Positions 24,254-33,869 are shown, numbered from the stretch's first letter. The stretch: 53,326 bases of DNA from Marinobacterium profundum (GCF_001528745.1 NZ_BCNS01000125.1:1-53326); one strand, 5' to 3'. Translations and numbers: made by a program. The notes: a model not told the origin generated them from the letters alone.

Positions 24254-25069
24254 TCAGCCCCCGAGGCGGTTGCCAATATGCTTCAGTGGTCCAATCCTAA
24301 ATTCGTAACGGCCTCGTGAATCGGGACAGCGAAAAGTGAGCTTTGGTGGCGTGGTCTTCCAGGCGTAACTGAGTTGCACGACATAGCTCAAATTTGCGGG
24401 GAGTCGGCTAAAACTGAATTCGCGAACATGATTTGTACTTTTTGATATAAAATCCTCTGACACCAACTTCCCATCTGGAGTCAGCAGGAACACTTTCTCA
24501 ATCTTTTCGGTCTGCCCCCTATCGCCTATGCCCACGAAATTCATCGTCGATGTAACCTGGCCAGTGACGGTACAGTCTCGTTTTGGGCGCGGCACGGGAA
24601 GATCCCCGCCAGGCTCCGATGCGCATATCTCGATACCTTGTAACCCAAAGCCCGCTTTACTCTGCAAAGGGACAGCGTATTTAGTGACACTTCGTGGGGA
24701 CACGCTTTCCACCCGCACGCGCTGTTCTGTTGGGCTACCGCTCGCACCCTTCTTGTAAATCAGTCTAAAAACCAGATCGACACAATCGTAGTGCTGCGCC
24801 GAACTATTGGTAATGGTACCAGCGATTCCGCCTGGCGGGGGCAGGCTATTATCGCTACGGAACATGACTCTTAGATCATCCTCGGGGGCTGCAAAGGCCG
24901 CAGAACAGAATACGTAAAGAGCTAAACAGAAGCATGCAGATGCAGTATTATGCTTGATTCCAGATCGTGAAAAACGGGATATTTTGGGCACGACAAAGTC
25001 AGTCACTTTTTGCTCTAATCCACAGCCCTCATAAGGGGTAACCTTCGGTAAGGCTAGAAAAACTGGCAT
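24254..25069 (-). CDS. Exported or membrane-anchored protein of unknown function
   Basis: A 271-aa protein. A hydrophobic segment at about 42-60 (SACFCLALYVFCSAAFA then APEDDL) looks like a signal sequence preceded by an unusual 40-residue extension. The mature part is beta-rich (IAGTITNSSAQHYDCVDLVFRLIYKK, CTVTGQVTSTMNFVGIGDRGQ) and recalls Ig-like or FxLYD-type domains. ATG at 25069 is chosen because GGAGGT lies 6 bases upstream; the frame runs to 25189. No family is firmly recognised. Confidence 0.62.
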   Translation of the reverse strand: MPVFLALPKVTPYEGCGLEQKVTDFVVPKISRFSRSGIKHNTASACFCLALYVFCSAAFAAPEDDLRVMFRSDNSLPPPGGIAGTITNSSAQHYDCVDLVFRLIYKKGASGSPTEQRVRVESVSPRSVTKYAVPLQSKAGFGLQGIEICASEPGGDLPVPRPKRDCTVTGQVTSTMNFVGIGDRGQTEKIEKVFLLTPDGKLVSEDFISKSTNHVREFSFSRLPANLSYVVQLSYAWKTTPPKLTFRCPDSRGRYEFRIGPLKHIGNRLGG

Positions 25070-25486
25070 TGTGAGACCTCCATGGGTTTGAGGGTCATGG
25101 ATGTACTCTTTGTGAGGCCCATCGAAACTGATTTGTTGCGGCGGATCACGCATCTCCATATTTTGAGTATAGTCCGGGTAAGCGTCCACACAAGTTTCAT
25201 TCGGAAAATTTGACTCGACAAAAATAGTCTGCAGGGTCTTTCATCATTTCGGCGCGAACTGGATTTTTTCTATATAACGATAAAGATGAAATAGATACTC
25301 AGATGCATTAACCAAGAAAGTTTTCCATAAAATAAAAAAAGATTGAGCAGCTTTCAATTTAATGAGATCCAAAGCCTCTTATATCACCGATTATAAAAGT
25401 TAAATGTAGCGACTTACTGATTCAGAAAAGAACGAAAATCACCCGATATTTACATTTAAATTCAACACTTTATTTTTCAATCACTA

Positions 25487-25545
25487 CACGGAAATTGACG
25501 GATGGCTTTTTTAACTGTAAAGCATTCTTTACAGTTTTTTCCGTG
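25487..25545 (+). terminator. Strong stem-loop with T-tract inside a larger stem
   Basis: AACTGTAAAG / CTTTACAGTT (25513-25536, loop CATT) followed by TTTT on the plus strand: a textbook intrinsic terminator. An outer pair CACGGAAA (25487-25494) / TTTCCGTG (25538-25545) encloses it, so an antiterminator or longer fold is possible. No plus-strand gene is found in the 2 kb before it; the AT-rich 25190-25480 could encode a small RNA. The gap 25190-26201 otherwise holds only repeats. Confidence 0.65.
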
Positions 25546-25841
25546 CAGCCGTAAGTATTAACGTGAAAAATGATACAGGTAGAAACTGCGAGCCTGCTAT
25601 CTGATGACGCTTCGGGCGACAGCTATCGCGCCTGGTACGGCAGTACCATCGTGAGCGGTGGTGTTCTCCAGCAGAAGTCCAGTTACCCCAGTACCACCGA
25701 AAGGCGAAATACGGATTTGTAGAATACAGTAAATGTTCTGCTGGCAGATTCGATCCAGTGCGGCTTTCATCTGCCCCCCGTCAAACACCCCATCATGCCA
25801 CCCTCTGCGACTTGGAGCGCACCAACCCTATTCAAAGCTTC

Positions 25842-25866
25842 GCCGCGGGGCGCGGCTCCTACGGGT
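25842..25866. repeat. REP-like palindrome
   Basis: GCCGCG GGG CGCGGC followed by TCCTACGGG, the same layout as Pseudomonas-type REP sequences (GC-rich hairpin then CTCCTAC). Single copy seen in this window. Confidence 0.5.
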
Positions 25867-25920
25867 GCGAAGACGTATCGCCATCGGCATATAATTGAAC
25901 TCTGCACCATTACCACCAAT

Positions 25921-26198
25921 ACATCAGAGCGGCTTACATTCCCCTTATGAGCAGAAAATTGCTCCTGCATTTTCTGGCTATCGGCCATCCATGGCCGTAT
26001 GCCGGCGAGCACTGAGGTCATTCGGCGAATTGGCCCGCAGGGGCGCAACAGGGACTGATGCGCCTCCGATGAGGTACATGGATGTACCGTCAGCGGAGCC
26101 CGTCGAATGATCTCAGAGCGCAGCGGAAAGGCTTCTTCGGAGGGCATTCTTCAAGGTAAAAAGTCTGGGATACTTTCTTTGCACGAGCAAAGAAAGTA
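25921..26198 (+). repeat. Dispersed ~280-bp repeat, copy 1, ending in a 12-bp hairpin
   Basis: Shares blocks with 30007-30235: ACATCAGAGCGGCT, CCCTTATGA, GCCGGCGAGCACTGAGGTCATT split in two here, and ATTCTTCAAGGTAAA. It ends in the perfect hairpin TACTTTCTTTGC acga GCAAAGAAAGTA (26171-26198), just after the fadE stop, which may help end that transcript. An internal ~50-base stretch is absent from copy 2. Frames in it are not genes. Confidence 0.6.
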
Positions 26199-26201
26199 AT
26201 G

Positions 26202-28418
26202 CTACAGCTCTGCAAAACGATCCACCGCCACCGCCTCTGCAATGGCCTTGTCAGCACTGCGCAGTGCCTTCGCCTCCTCCTGCGTAAGCAGCTTCTGCTC
26301 CAGCGCCTCGTCAACAGACTCAATGCGGGCATTGTGCAGCCGTGCCCGCAGGGGTTCTGTTGCCACCACCTGCACAAAGGCCTGCTCGACCAGGTCCACC
26401 CCCTCCCCCGGATTGCCGGGATAGACTCCCAGGGTAAGGCGGTCGCGCACCGGGCCCGGTGTCAGCAGGCGCTCGGCGCAGGCTGAGGTTAACGCATCGG
26501 ATGGGCCTGATGCCCAGCGACCGAGCGGAAATACACTCAGGCGCAGCAGCCAGGACACCGGTTTGGATGGGAAGTTATCGATCACTTCGTGCAGGGATTG
26601 CTCTATGCGCACCAGACCACGCTGCATGCAGGCATCCAGCAGCACGCGGTCATCCCTGGCACGGCCGTCATCTTCGAAGCGCTTGAGGGCACAACTGAGC
26701 AGGAACAACTCTCCGAGTACATCACCAAGGCGGCCCGACAGCATTTCGCGGCGCTTGAGGTCGCCCCCCAGCGTCAGCAGACTGACTTCCGTCACCCAGG
26801 TAAGGGCGGCGGAAAAACGACTGAGCTTGCGGTAGTGTGGCGCCAGTTCGGCGGCATCCAGCGGCGCGGCAGCGAGATAACCCAGCGTCGCCCCATGAAA
26901 GAGGCTGCGCAGCAGTGTCTTGGTGGCAAAAGCGGCGTGCCTGAGCAGCAGCGGATCAAAAGCGGCGACGGCCTTGGCTTCGTCGGGCTCGGCGGCGGCC
27001 TGCATTTCATCCAGCAGATAGGGATGGCAGCGCACCGCGCCCTGGCCAAACACGATCAGACTGCGGGTGAGTATATTGGCGCCCTCCACTGTGATGGCCA
27101 CCGGTATGGCCCGGTACAGATTGCCGAGGTAATTGCGCGGCCCGTCACACACGGCCTTGCCGCCGTGAATATCCATGGCGTCGTTAATAATCTCGCGCAT
27201 GCGGGCGGTGGCCTGCACCTTGAGGATGGCGGACACAACCGCCGGCACCTTGCCCTGGTCCAGTGCCTGGGTTGTGGCCAGGCGTGCAGCATCAATCAAA
27301 TAGAGACTGCTGGCCATACGGCCAAGCGCTTCCTGCACGCCTTCAAAACGCCCCACCGGCACGCCGAACTGATAACGCACGCGGGCGTAGGCACCGGTAG
27401 TGCGGGCCGCCAGTTTGCCAGCGCCAACACTCAGGGATGGCAGCGATATGCTGCGTCCGGCGGCCAGCGCGCTCATCAGCATCTTCCAGCCCTGGCCGAC
27501 GCAGTCCTGGCCCCCCAGCACCCAGTCCATGGGCATGAAGACATCTTCGCCTTCGTTGGGGCCATTAAGAAAGGCTTGCAGGGCAGGATAATGCCGCTCG
27601 CCAATATTAATGCCGGGGGTATTTGTGGGCACCAGCGCGACCGTAATGCCGATGGACTCGACATCCCCCAGCAGGTGATCAGGATCATAGAGTTTGAAGG
27701 CCAGACCCATCAGGGTCGCTATGGGCCCCAGGGTGATATAGCGCTTGGCCCAGCTGACGCGCATGCCCAGCACCTGCTCGCCCTGGTAGTCGCCATAACA
27801 GACAATGCCACTATCCGTCATGGATGCAGCATCGGAACCGGCTTCGGGGCTGGTAAGAGCAAAACAGGGAATCTCCCGGCCATCGGCCAGGCGTGGAAGA
27901 TAGTAGTCTTTTTGTGCGTCGGTACCGTGGTGCAGCAGCAACTCGCCGGGCCCCAGGGAGTTGGGCACCATAACGGTAACCGCCACGGCAATGCTGCGGG
28001 TCGAGAGTCGCATCACCACGGCGGAATGGGCGGAGGCCGAAAAGCCCAGACCGCCAAATTCCTCAGGGATAATCATGCCAAAAAAGCGCTGCTGACGCAG
28101 AAAGTCCCAGATGGGCTGGGGCACCGCACGCTGCTCTACGGTAAGCTCCCAATCATCAATCAGGCTGCATAGCAACGTAACAGGGCCATCCAGAAACGCC
28201 TGTTCTTCCTCCGTCAGATGCGGTGGCCCCGAAGACAACAACTGCGCCCAGTCGGGCTTGCCGGACAACAGCTGTGCATCCCACCAGAGCCCGCCCGCCT
28301 CCAGCGCCTCGCGTTCGGTATCTGAAATGGGCGGCAACAGCGCCTTGATGCGCCGCAGCACAGGCCCGCTGATATAACGCCTGCGCCAGCGTCCGATAAC
28401 GCCTTGCGTCTGCTGCAT
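26202..28418 (-). CDS. fadE: Acyl-CoA dehydrogenase FadE
   Basis: A 738-aa flavoprotein for the first step of fatty-acid beta-oxidation (acyl-CoA to trans-2-enoyl-CoA). The N-terminal membrane-associated region is shorter than in the 814-aa E. coli protein. The acyl-CoA dehydrogenase core is clear: IPEEFGGLGFSASAHS, PCFALTSPEAGSDAASM, GVQEALGRMASSLYLIDAARL and DIHGGKAVCDGPRNYLG. The FadE-specific C-terminal domain (DUF1974-type) follows (ALKRFEDDGR to the end). ATG at 28418 has GGGGAGC 6 bases upstream. It stands alone; lhgO is on the same strand 118 bases upstream. Confidence 0.93.
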   Translation of the reverse strand: MQQTQGVIGRWRRRYISGPVLRRIKALLPPISDTEREALEAGGLWWDAQLLSGKPDWAQLLSSGPPHLTEEEQAFLDGPVTLLCSLIDDWELTVEQRAVPQPIWDFLRQQRFFGMIIPEEFGGLGFSASAHSAVVMRLSTRSIAVAVTVMVPNSLGPGELLLHHGTDAQKDYYLPRLADGREIPCFALTSPEAGSDAASMTDSGIVCYGDYQGEQVLGMRVSWAKRYITLGPIATLMGLAFKLYDPDHLLGDVESIGITVALVPTNTPGINIGERHYPALQAFLNGPNEGEDVFMPMDWVLGGQDCVGQGWKMLMSALAAGRSISLPSLSVGAGKLAARTTGAYARVRYQFGVPVGRFEGVQEALGRMASSLYLIDAARLATTQALDQGKVPAVVSAILKVQATARMREIINDAMDIHGGKAVCDGPRNYLGNLYRAIPVAITVEGANILTRSLIVFGQGAVRCHPYLLDEMQAAAEPDEAKAVAAFDPLLLRHAAFATKTLLRSLFHGATLGYLAAAPLDAAELAPHYRKLSRFSAALTWVTEVSLLTLGGDLKRREMLSGRLGDVLGELFLLSCALKRFEDDGRARDDRVLLDACMQRGLVRIEQSLHEVIDNFPSKPVSWLLRLSVFPLGRWASGPSDALTSACAERLLTPGPVRDRLTLGVYPGNPGEGVDLVEQAFVQVVATEPLRARLHNARIESVDEALEQKLLTQEEAKALRSADKAIAEAVAVDRFAEL

Positions 28419-28536
28419 GAGCTTGCTCCCCTGCTGCCGAATGTTCAGCTAAGCATAGTCGCAATCCACCGCCATCAGGGGGCTTTGACGGTATACAGGC
28501 ATCACAGCTATCAGCTGACAGCTTAAGGCTTAAGGC

Positions 28537-29745
28537 TTAAGCCTTCTCCACCAGCCCCTTAAGCTGCGCAACTATGTGGGCACCGATGGGTATTGCGGAT
28601 GTGGCCGCAGGCGACGGCGCATTACATACCACCAGCGCGCGCTTCGTATTGACGAACAGGAAGTCATCCACCAGGGCACCATCCGGTGTCACAGCCTGGG
28701 CGCGGATGCCGGCGGGGTACGGTGTCAGATCTTCCAGGCGCAGCTGCGGGCAGTATTTCTGCACCAGTTTCAGATAGCCGCGCTTGAACAGGGAGTTTCT
28801 GAACTCGGACAGGCTGGCGCGAAAGTTCTTCAGCAATACCCGGCGCAGGCCCGAATAGCACAGCATCTCCAAACTGTCCCTGAGGCTGATATCGGTCTTG
28901 CGATAACCCTCGCGTTTGAACGCCAACACCGCATTGGGACCCACGGTCACAGTGCCATCGATCATGCGGGTCAGGTGCACCCCCAGGAACGGCAGATCCG
29001 GGTCCGGAATCGGGTAGATCAAATGATTGACGATGCGATTGTGCTCGGGCGGCAGCAAAAAATACTCGCCTCGAAACGGCAGTATCTTGAAGCTCGGTTC
29101 AAGCCCCAGCAAACGCACCACGCGATCCGCCATGAGCCCGGCGCAGGCCACCAGATAGCGCCCCCTAAAAGTACCGCCGCTGGTATTCACCTCTACGCCA
29201 TCGCCGCTTTCATCAATGGCGGTGACTTCGGTGGCAAACTTCAAATTGCCGCCAGCCGCTTCCACCAGAGCACCCATCTGGGTGGTGATTTCGGTGTAAT
29301 TGACGATACCCGTTGAGGGTACAAAAATGGCCCCCACGCCGCTGATGTTGGGCTCGCGCGCTTTGAGCTGTGTCTCGGACAACACCTCAATCTCGATGCC
29401 GTTTTCCTCGCAACGTGACACCAGCGCCAGCATGCGCCGGTACTCGGCCTCATTGGTGGCTACCAGCAGCTTGCCGCAGGTGTCGTACTTGATGCCGTAC
29501 TGATCACAGAAGGCCCGGGTCGCCACATTGCCCTCGCGGCAGAAACGCGCCTTGAGACTGCCAGGCTTGTAATAGACCCCTGCGTGAATAACGCCGGAGT
29601 TATGCCCGGTCTGATGCTGCGCGGGCCCACGCTCTTTTTCAAGCACCAGCACCGACTGGCCGGGATAGGCCTGCTGTAGCTGCCATGCGGTGGACATGCC
29701 AAGGATGCCGCCGCCGATGACGATAAAATCATAGTTATTGTTCAT
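28537..29745 (-). CDS. lhgO: L-2-hydroxyglutarate oxidase LhgO
   Basis: A 402-aa FAD-dependent oxidoreductase (YgaF/LhgO, DAO superfamily) that oxidises L-2-hydroxyglutarate to 2-oxoglutarate and passes electrons to the respiratory chain. The FAD-binding motif is VIGGGILGMSTAW, then QTGHNSGVIHAGVYYKPGSLKA, typical of this family; YPIPDPDLPFLGVHLTR and the C-terminal GIRAQAV also fit. ATG at 29745 (MNNNYDF) is chosen with AGGGCA 8 bases upstream; the frame upstream reads non-coding sequence. Downstream, 28507-28545 carries a small palindrome and three copies of TTAAGGC before fadE. Confidence 0.93.
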   Translation of the reverse strand: MNNNYDFIVIGGGILGMSTAWQLQQAYPGQSVLVLEKERGPAQHQTGHNSGVIHAGVYYKPGSLKARFCREGNVATRAFCDQYGIKYDTCGKLLVATNEAEYRRMLALVSRCEENGIEIEVLSETQLKAREPNISGVGAIFVPSTGIVNYTEITTQMGALVEAAGGNLKFATEVTAIDESGDGVEVNTSGGTFRGRYLVACAGLMADRVVRLLGLEPSFKILPFRGEYFLLPPEHNRIVNHLIYPIPDPDLPFLGVHLTRMIDGTVTVGPNAVLAFKREGYRKTDISLRDSLEMLCYSGLRRVLLKNFRASLSEFRNSLFKRGYLKLVQKYCPQLRLEDLTPYPAGIRAQAVTPDGALVDDFLFVNTKRALVVCNAPSPAATSAIPIGAHIVAQLKGLVEKA

Positions 29746-29941
29746 GCATTGCCCTGCGTCTGGGTAAAAAGTCCTGCTGCGTAAAGTCCTGCTCCTGCAC
29801 ATCCCTGTGCCCGCAGGATGACCGCCAGGGAGGGCGGAAATACTGAAAATGCAGGAGCGGTATTTCAGTGAAGTACGTCCCTGTACAAACCCTGCTCTCG
29901 CACATCCTGTGCCCGCAGGATAAGTACGTCCCTGTACAAAA

Positions 29942-29966
29942 AGGCCGGGTTCAATGAACCCGGCCT
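29942..29966 (-). terminator. Intrinsic terminator (minus strand)
   Basis: AGGCCGGGTTC / GAACCCGGCCT, a perfect 11-bp stem with a 3-nt loop, followed on the minus strand by TTTT. It would stop transcripts coming from the TRAP permease gene before lhgO. Nearby, AGTACGTCCCTGTACAAA occurs twice (about 29872 and 29922). The gap 29746-30474 has no gene; it also holds repeat halves at 29971-29988 (AGTCCGAAAGGCTGC) and 30007-30235. Confidence 0.75.
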
Positions 29967-30006
29967 GGCAAGTCCGAAAGGCTGCTAGTTGCCCACTGCC
30001 ACCGAA

Positions 30007-30235
30007 ACATCAGAGCGGCTCTTGCTTCCCCCTTATGAAGCCGGCGAGCACTGAGGTCATTATGCGATCAGGCCTGAAAGGTTGATACAGGGACTGTATC
30101 GACGCCGATTAGCACAGGGATGTGCACTCCCTACCTTGAAGGCCGCCCGCAGAATGGTGTCAGAACGCAGTAAGACGGCTTCATTGGGGCGTATTCTTCA
30201 AGGTAAAGAGCTTTGGTTGCTTTCTTTGCGCGTGC
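30007..30235 (+). repeat. Dispersed ~280-bp repeat, copy 2
   Basis: Matches 25921-26198 in order and orientation, including ACATCAGAGCGGCT, GCCGGCGAGCACTGAGG and ATTCTTCAAGGTAAAGA, but lacks one internal stretch and its terminal hairpin is degraded. It lies downstream of the TRAP permease gene, as copy 1 lies downstream of fadE. Confidence 0.6.
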
Positions 30236-30474
30236 GCGCCAGCAAGGCGCAATAAAAACCATCAAATCGCTCCGATACCCCAGCCTGCACAGATTCAAAC
30301 ACAGCCACCTTAATCTCGTCTCAATCATCGAAACCAGATCAAGTTGGCAGCAACCCGCCGCACGACGGAACGCCGCCCGGAGCAATTCGCTTGGGTAAAC
30401 GGTGCGATTCGCTTCGCTCATCAGCACCCTACAGGCACCCTGCAAAAGCACGTGCCCCGCCCCCCAAATCAGTC

Positions 30475-32613
30475 CTAATGGGCGGTTGCGGCGGCGCTGA
30501 TGCCGCGACGGCTATACATAAAGAGCCCAATAAAGACCGCCAGACCCGCCAGATCCACCGACCACATGTCGTGGGGCCAGAGCATGGCCGTACCGGCAGC
30601 ACCGCAGACCAAGCGCAACGGCAGGTTTAGCTTGCTCTCCAGGTGCCCTTCCATAAAGCCGACAAAGGCATAGAGACCAAAGAGCGCGAACACGAACACC
30701 CGCATCACTTCTTCCGCCGAGCCGCCAATCAGGTTGGTGTAGCCAAACAGCAGCGGCACTACATAGAGGCCCTTGGCGATCTTCCAGGCGGTAAAGCCCG
30801 TCGCCATCGGAGGCGTCTTGGCAATCGCTGCCGCGGCAAAGGCCGTGAGGCACACCGGTGGCGTAACGTTGGAGTCCTGCGACAGCCAGAAAATGATCAT
30901 ATGGGCCGACAGCAGCGCCATGGACAGCACCACAGGGTCCACCGCCTGGGTCATCAACTGCCCCATAAAGTCCGGTGGTACCAGCGCCAGCAGCGCCTTG
31001 GCATCGATCTCCGACATGGGGGATGCCAGCAGCGCCACCTTCTCCGGATCCACCAGCATAAATATCATGCGCGCCGCTTCCGGCAGACCACCGCTGACCA
31101 TCAGTTCGATCAGCTTGGTTTCGGCAATCAGGTTATAAAGCGCCGGCGCCGACAGGGTCGCGAGCACTATATAAGCTGCAGTTACCGGCAAGCCCATGCC
31201 CAATACCAGGGATGCCAGACCCACCAGCAGTATGGTGATCAGCAGGCTGCCACCGGCCCAGTCGGAAATCATTAGCGAAAAGGTATTGCCGATACCGGTC
31301 ATGGCCACCACATTCACCACCAGGCCTACAGCCACCAGCAGCATCGCCGTGGTCGCCATATTGCGCGCCCCCTGTGCCAGGGCATCAAACACCGCCATGG
31401 GGCCCATGGGATTTTTCGACAGCCAGGATGCCACCACCACCGAGATAATCGAGATACCCGCGGCATAGGTCGGCGTAAAGCCGTAGATCAGCAGCCCAAC
31501 CAGTACGGCCAGTGGCAGCAGGAAGTGCCAGCCTTCTTTCATGACCTCTTTCAGCGGGCGGGTATCCAGCTCCACGGATTGAGCATGACTGCGCATGGCT
31601 TCCACACGTACATAGAAACCCACGGACATGAAGTACAGCAACGCAGGCAGTGCAGCCATGGCGACAATGTCGACATAGGGGATCTGGGTGTAGGACGCCA
31701 TGATAAAGGCACCCGCCCCCATCACCGGCGGCATCAGCTGCCCACCGGTGGATGCGGCAGCTTCAACACCGGCTGCAAAGCGCGCAGGGAAGCCCGCACG
31801 GCGCATCAGCGGAATGGTGATGACGCCGGTGGAAACGGTGTTGGCTACCGAGGAACCCGATACCGACCCCATGAGGCCAGAGCCCAGTACGGCGACAAAA
31901 CCCGGGCCACCGACAAAGCGCCCGGCAGCGCAGCGCGACAGTTCAATAATGAAGTCGCCGGCGCCGGAGCGAACCAGGAAGGCACCGAACAAAATAAACA
32001 TAAAGACAAAGGTCCATGAAATGCGGGCTATGGAGCCGAACATGCCATCGGAACCGAAATAGGAGCGGTACAGCAGAGTCTCAAGGCTGAGGCCGGCAAA
32101 ACCGAACATGCCGCCGATAAAGGGGCCCCACCAGAATACATAGGTCAGCGCCACCACAATCAGGCTGGGAATAAACCAGCCAGTGGTGCGACGCGCCATT
32201 TCCAGTGCTATACCGATCGCCAGCAGTGAGAACACCCAATCGAGCGTGACAAACTCAACGCCGCGATCATAGAGGGCATCTTCAAAGCGGATCAGGTAAA
32301 GCGCACAGGCGATAGCCGCAAGCCCCACCAGAATATCCAGCATCAGCACGGTACGCTGACCTGCGCGGGTCTGACTTTTAAATCCAGGCACCATCAGGGC
32401 ACAGATCAGCGCAAAGCCGCCGAAATGGACCGCCGACACATAGAGTTCGGACCAGGTACCCAGGGTATTGAAATAGATGTGAATCAGCGAGAATAGTACG
32501 CCAATCCAGTATACGACGCGGCCGACTGACGACTCCGCAGGACGCTGAGCCAGTTCGAGGCTCTTGAGTTTGTCCGCGGTTTCCTGATCGGTATCCGGGA
32601 TTGCTGTACTCAT
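30475..32613 (-). CDS. TRAP transporter fused permease (TAXI type, DctQM fusion)
   Basis: A 712-aa inner-membrane protein combining the small (4-helix) and large (12-helix) TRAP permease parts in one chain, as usual for TAXI systems. The large-subunit signature is present: VLGSGLMGSVSGSSVANTVSTGVITIPLMRRAGF, then AAASTGGQLMPPVMGAGAFIMA, and GMGLPVTAAYIVLATLSAPAL. It uses an ion gradient to import an organic acid or amino acid-like solute handed over by the TAXI binding protein encoded just upstream (32775-33803). Start ATG 32613 lacks a strong ribosome site. The 161-base gap to the binding-protein gene holds an inverted-repeat element. Confidence 0.93.
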   Translation of the reverse strand: MSTAIPDTDQETADKLKSLELAQRPAESSVGRVVYWIGVLFSLIHIYFNTLGTWSELYVSAVHFGGFALICALMVPGFKSQTRAGQRTVLMLDILVGLAAIACALYLIRFEDALYDRGVEFVTLDWVFSLLAIGIALEMARRTTGWFIPSLIVVALTYVFWWGPFIGGMFGFAGLSLETLLYRSYFGSDGMFGSIARISWTFVFMFILFGAFLVRSGAGDFIIELSRCAAGRFVGGPGFVAVLGSGLMGSVSGSSVANTVSTGVITIPLMRRAGFPARFAAGVEAAASTGGQLMPPVMGAGAFIMASYTQIPYVDIVAMAALPALLYFMSVGFYVRVEAMRSHAQSVELDTRPLKEVMKEGWHFLLPLAVLVGLLIYGFTPTYAAGISIISVVVASWLSKNPMGPMAVFDALAQGARNMATTAMLLVAVGLVVNVVAMTGIGNTFSLMISDWAGGSLLITILLVGLASLVLGMGLPVTAAYIVLATLSAPALYNLIAETKLIELMVSGGLPEAARMIFMLVDPEKVALLASPMSEIDAKALLALVPPDFMGQLMTQAVDPVVLSMALLSAHMIIFWLSQDSNVTPPVCLTAFAAAAIAKTPPMATGFTAWKIAKGLYVVPLLFGYTNLIGGSAEEVMRVFVFALFGLYAFVGFMEGHLESKLNLPLRLVCGAAGTAMLWPHDMWSVDLAGLAVFIGLFMYSRRGISAAATAH

Positions 32614-32702
32614 AGGAAGTATCCGTGGGCTATCAACAGAAAAAGAGGGTCTGCCGCAGGTCTGGGCCCGCGACAGAGGTCACATAAGCGCACCGAACCT
32701 AG

Positions 32703-32757
32703 GCAGCCTGTCAAACTTAAGCTGTTCCAGGATCGGTCAAGTTCGAAAGGCTACCAG
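32703..32757. repeat. Dispersed palindromic repeat, copy E (short form)
   Basis: GCAGCCTGTCAAACTTAA and TCAAGTTCGAAAGGCTACC face each other with 16 bases between, so the RNA can fold into a long stem. It sits between the TRAP binding-protein and permease genes and could lower permease expression or stabilise the upstream message. Confidence 0.65.
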
Positions 32758-32774
32758 GCCCAGTGCGACCGCCA

Positions 32775-33803
32775 TTAGTTGGCGATCAGGTGCTCAGGGA
32801 TTTCGACGCCCACTTCCTTGTAGTAGCGAGCAGCACCGGGGTGCAGCGGAACCGGCAGGCCGGCGATAGCTTTTTCCAGTGCCATGTCCTTGGTAGCCTT
32901 GTGGATACCGTTCAGGAAGGCCAGGTTTTCATACACGGTTTTAGTCAGCTGATAGACGTCTTCTTCGGGGATATCATCACGTACCGCCAGAAAATTGGGC
33001 TGTGCCATGGTCTGCACATCCTGCGTCTGACCAGGATAGGTATTGGCAGGAATGGTGAAGCGCGTCCACAGCTTGTAGCGGCCATTGGCCTTGGTAATTT
33101 CCTCATCGGTGAAATCCAGAATGCGGATATCACTGCCAAGTGCCGCAAAGGCACGGGTAATGGCCGAGGTCGGTACGCCGGACGGAATGTTCATGCCATC
33201 CACGGTGCCATTCTGCAACGCATCAGCGGAAGGTCCGTAACCCATGTACGCCATGTCGATCTTGTCCGCATCCAGTCCCAGGTTACCAATGATGGTCAGA
33301 CCCGAACCTTCAGTACCGGAGTTCTTGGGCCCGATGGAGAACTTGTTACCCTCCATGTTCTTCAGGTCCATGATGGTGCCCTTGGGGGCAAACTCGTTCT
33401 TCACCACGAACTGTTCAACGTTCTGCCACAGCATGGTGACCGAGCGCAGGCCTTTCTGCGGGCCGGAATTCTTCAGATCACCCTCGCCTTCCCAGGCCCA
33501 GGCGCCGTACAGGCCCTGCAGGATCGCAAACTGAGCTTCGTTTTCGCGCATCAGCTTGATGTTTTCGCCGGAACCGGCCGAGTTGATCGCCGACATGGCC
33601 ATGCCGATGGCTGGCTCAAGCTTGACCTTGGCCAGGGTGGCCAGGGCCACACCCACGGGGTAGTAAGTACCGCCGGTGGAGGCGGTCGCCAGAATATAGG
33701 AGCGATTCTCGGCAGCCTGACCCAGGGTCGCGACAGTGCCCAGAGTACTGGCGACCAGCGCCAGGCCAAAACCTTTCAGAAGCGTGCGTTTTGTCAAACT
33801 CAT
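32775..33803 (-). CDS. TAXI-family TRAP transporter solute-binding protein
   Basis: A 342-aa periplasmic protein with a signal peptide (MSLTKRTLLKGFGLALVASTLGTVATLGQAA). TAXI features: YILATASTGGTYYPVGVALATL near the N-terminus, SAGSGENIKLMRENEAQFAILQG, and the late IDGMNIPSG-like ligand region (GTVDGMNIPSGVPTSAI). It captures the solute and delivers it to the fused permease downstream. ATG at 33803 is preferred; an ATG at 33824 is also in frame. A sigma-54 promoter lies about 50 bases upstream, so it is probably activated by the DctD-like regulator encoded next door. The solute cannot be told from sequence. Confidence 0.92.
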   Translation of the reverse strand: MSLTKRTLLKGFGLALVASTLGTVATLGQAAENRSYILATASTGGTYYPVGVALATLAKVKLEPAIGMAMSAINSAGSGENIKLMRENEAQFAILQGLYGAWAWEGEGDLKNSGPQKGLRSVTMLWQNVEQFVVKNEFAPKGTIMDLKNMEGNKFSIGPKNSGTEGSGLTIIGNLGLDADKIDMAYMGYGPSADALQNGTVDGMNIPSGVPTSAITRAFAALGSDIRILDFTDEEITKANGRYKLWTRFTIPANTYPGQTQDVQTMAQPNFLAVRDDIPEEDVYQLTKTVYENLAFLNGIHKATKDMALEKAIAGLPVPLHPGAARYYKEVGVEIPEHLIAN

Positions 33804-33853
33804 ATCTGTGTGTTCTCTTGTCATTATGGGAAAAACGGTTGCCGAATCACTAA

Positions 33854-33869
33854 AGCAAACATGATGCCA
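33854..33869 (-). promoter_or_regulatory. Sigma-54 (-24/-12) promoter of the TRAP operon
   Basis: On the minus strand: TGGCATCATGTTTGCT, with GG and GC exactly 10 bases apart as in TGGCAC-N5-TTGC. Transcription would begin near 33843, leaving a leader of about 40 bases before the ATG at 33803. An AT-rich stretch upstream (33870-33905) could bend for IHF. Confidence 0.78.

Noticed and set aside
24528-24758. Short frames inside the exported protein gene
   Set aside because: Shadow frames of the gene at 24254-25069.
25767-26147. 126-aa frame downstream of fadE
   Set aside because: Lies in the dispersed repeat and REP-like palindrome; no protein-like features.
26589-28172. 527-aa open frame antisense to fadE
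   Set aside because: Shadow of the GC-rich fadE gene; low-complexity His/Gly/Gln-rich translation and no ribosome site.
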